This document shows positions 14,162 through 15,901 of a DNA stretch of 15,901 nt, piece after piece. The DNA is from CAYRVX01 sp964642165. GTDB taxonomy: Bacteria > Planctomycetota > Phycisphaerae > SM23-33. The stretch is taken from NCBI GenBank assembly GCA_964642165.1, contig CAZXOC010000172.1:1-15901 (forward strand). The letters run 5' to 3'. Each line of letters opens with the position of its first letter. Position 1 is the stretch's first letter. The position numbers and the translations under genes are program-made. The notes beneath the pieces were generated by a model, which worked only from the letters and a program-made list of their open reading frames with translations, did not search any database and was not told the origin of the DNA.

Positions 14162-15901
14162 CTACGGCGCGGCGGGGCGCGACGCCGCGGGGCGGCTGGC
14201 GGCGGGCGGTGAGCGCTGGAGGATCTGCCACGCCTGGCGGATCACCTCCGGCGGCAGGGGGGTGACGGCCCCGGCGGCGTCGATGCGGCGCCCGGCAAGC
14301 AGCTGGGCCAGCAGCACGAGGTCGCTCGGCTCTCGGGCGTCGGGGGCGACGTCCCAGAAGCGAACGGCCTGGCCCTTTTGGTCCCCTTCGGCCTCGACGG
14401 TGAGCAGGCGGGGGGACTGGCGGCAGAACGCGACAAAGAGCACGTCGGCGTCGTGCTGGAGCGGCGGCGTGACGGGCTGGCCCGTCGCCGCGTCCCAGAC
14501 GCGGGCCGTGGCGTCGCTGCCGGCGGTCGCGACCCGCAGGCCGTCCGGGCTGAACGCCGCCCAGCGGACCGCGCGCTTGTGGCGCAGCGGTGGGGTGAGG
14601 GGCTTGCCCGTCCCGGCATTCCAGACGCGGGCGGTCCCGTCCCGGCTGGCCGTCACGACGCGCTTGCCGTCCGGGCTGAAGGCGGCGTGGTAGACCACGT
14701 CGAGGTGCCGCAGCGGCCCGCCACGCGCCCGACCCGTGTCGGCGTCCCAGACCCTCGCCGTGCCGTCATGGCTCGCCGAGACGAGCCACCGCCCGTCCCG
14801 GCTGAACGCCACGTAGCGCACGGCCGAGTCGTGCTTCAGCGGCGGGCCGATGGCCTTGCCCGCGGCCAGGTCCCAGATCCGGGCCGCGTGGTCGTTGCCG
14901 GCCGTGGCCAGGCGTTTGGCGGCGGGATCGAACGCCACCGCGACGATCTCCTGGTCGTGCGAGAAGCGGTGCGGCAGGGGCTTGCCGGTCGCCCTCTCCC
15001 AGACGCCTGCGGTCGTACCGACCACCGCCACCACGAGTCGCCCGCGCGGGCTCAGGGCCACCAGGCTCGCGAGCTTCTCGGTCGCCACTTCCGACGTTTC
15101 CTCGTCGCCCGTCGTGCGCCATACGCGGACCGTGTTGTCGTGCGCCCCGGTGGCGACCCATCGGCCGTCCCGACTGAGGGCGGCCTGGGAGATCCACAAG
15201 ACGTGCTCCAGCGGCCCGCCGACGCGCTGGGACGTGTTGGCATCCCAGACCGTCGCGGTAGCGGTAAGGGAGCCCTTGTCGATGGCGACGCAGAGCCCTT
15301 CGGGCCCGACGGCCTCGGGCGCGAGGCGGCCGGGGCAGGGGAACACCCGGACTGCCGGTTCGGGGCGGCGGACGGCATAGAGCCGCGCGGTATGGTCGCC
15401 GCCGGCGGTGAGGACGGTCCGCCCGTCGGGGCTGAACGCGACGTGGACGACCGCGCCGGCGTGTCGCAGGGGGGGCAGGACGGACTGGCCGGTCTTCGTG
15501 TCCCACACGCGGGCGGTATCGTCGCGCCCGCCGGTGACCACCAGATCGCCCGCCGGACCGAACGCCGCGCACGTGACGTCGCCGTCGTGCCCCAGCACGT
15601 GGGGCTTGCTGTCCTGGACCCTCTCCGTGCGCCGGACCCGGGCCGTATGGTCCCGCCCGGTCGTGACCATCCAGTTCCCATCCCCGCTGAAGGCCCCGTA
15701 GAGCAGGCACTTGCCCGGCCCGGTGCAATGGGCGGGGAGCCTCTGTTTCTTGCCGGTTCGGGCGTTCCAAAGGCGCGGGGTGCCGTCCTCGCTGGCCGTC
15801 AGGACGCGCTCGCCGTCCGGATGGAAGGCGACGTGGCGGACGCGGCCGCTGTGCTTGGGGGCAGGGAGCTCCTGAAGCGACGTCGCGTCCCAGATCCGAA
15901 C
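14162..15901 (-). CDS. WD40 beta-propeller protein, partial; probably the C-terminus of a Ser/Thr kinase-WD40 protein
   Basis: The C-terminal 579 residues of a protein whose start lies beyond the right edge; the frame is open to base 15901. Thirteen WD40 blade ends are visible, including VRIWDATS, PRLWNARTG, ARVWDTKTG, ARIWDLAAG, ARVWDADTG, ARVWNAGTG, ARVWDAATG and VRFWDVAPD. Thirteen plus one off-window would make two seven-bladed propellers. Several blades repeat at exactly 42 residues with a central AFSPDG. One region (ARLYAVRRP through LTATATVWDANTS) is degenerate. The tail REPSDLVLLAQLLAGRRID...LPPEVIRQAWQIL matches the end of many planctomycete Ser/Thr kinase-WD40 proteins, so a kinase domain may lie upstream, but none is in the window. 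The internal methionine at 15670 is not the start, since WD40 sequence continues upstream. It is convergent with the plus-strand FG-GAP gene. Confidence 0.9.
   Translation of the reverse strand, partial: VRIWDATSLQELPAPKHSGRVRHVAFHPDGERVLTASEDGTPRLWNARTGKKQRLPAHCTGPGKCLLYGAFSGDGNWMVTTGRDHTARVRRTERVQDSKPHVLGHDGDVTCAAFGPAGDLVVTGGRDDTARVWDTKTGQSVLPPLRHAGAVVHVAFSPDGRTVLTAGGDHTARLYAVRRPEPAVRVFPCPGRLAPEAVGPEGLCVAIDKGSLTATATVWDANTSQRVGGPLEHVLWISQAALSRDGRWVATGAHDNTVRVWRTTGDEETSEVATEKLASLVALSPRGRLVVAVVGTTAGVWERATGKPLPHRFSHDQEIVAVAFDPAAKRLATAGNDHAARIWDLAAGKAIGPPLKHDSAVRYVAFSRDGRWLVSASHDGTARVWDADTGRARGGPLRHLDVVYHAAFSPDGKRVVTASRDGTARVWNAGTGKPLTPPLRHKRAVRWAAFSPDGLRVATAGSDATARVWDAATGQPVTPPLQHDADVLFVAFCRQSPRLLTVEAEGDQKGQAVRFWDVAPDAREPSDLVLLAQLLAGRRIDAAGAVTPLPPEVIRQAWQILQRSPPAASRPAASRPAAP

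Noticed and set aside
14410..15560. Repeated DNA phrases such as CCGTCCGGGCTGAA that look like a direct-repeat array
   Set aside because: They are the coding repeats of WD40 blades (AFSPDG) at about 126-bp period, not a CRISPR or satellite.

Overview
The window is very GC-rich. It encodes large secreted repeat proteins (TPR, FG-GAP/VCBS and WD40/PQQ-like propellers), a Tat-exported type I sulfatase and a ThuA-like protein. This mix is typical of Planctomycetota, which I infer as the source with fairly high confidence; I cannot place it more finely. I see no tRNA, rRNA, CRISPR array, integrase or transposase.

Layout, left to right. (1) 1-364, minus: N-terminal part of a secreted ThuA-like protein, running off the left edge. 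(2) 365-899: a 535-bp gap without a convincing intact gene, holding three compact hairpins of identical geometry (8-bp stem, 2-nt loop) spaced 73 and 75 bp apart, and a possible degraded reading frame next to the sulfatase stop. (3) 900-3115, minus: a two-gene unit, an unrecognised 263-aa protein followed by a Tat-dependent formylglycine-type sulfatase, joined by a 4-base ATGA overlap. (4) 3116-3668: a gene-poor stretch with a probable remnant of a STAS-domain protein (3274-3618) and an intrinsic terminator (3635-3655). (5) 3669-12480, minus: a tight three-gene operon encoding a 1288-aa TPR protein, a 752-aa FG-GAP protein with an inserted jelly-roll-like domain, and an 891-aa PQQ-like propeller/YdjY-like protein. 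Gaps are 24 nt and then a 14-nt overlap, and the operon is closed by the terminator. (6) 12481-12658: a short divergent promoter region. (7) 12659-14152, plus: a second secreted FG-GAP protein, whose N-terminal module resembles that of the FG-GAP protein in the operon. (8) 14162-15901, minus: the C-terminal 579 residues of a WD40 protein, running off the right edge; its C-terminal signature suggests a planctomycete Ser/Thr-kinase/WD40 protein.

How the genes may work together: every protein of the operon and its divergent partner has an N-terminal signal peptide and is built from protein-binding or ligand-binding repeats, with no recognisable catalytic domain. The simplest reading is a set of co-expressed envelope or periplasmic proteins forming a scaffold, surface or sensing assembly. 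The two FG-GAP proteins, transcribed away from each other from a shared 178-bp region and sharing an uncharacterised N-terminal module, are the strongest hint of a defined but undescribed system. Function is not established by the sequence.
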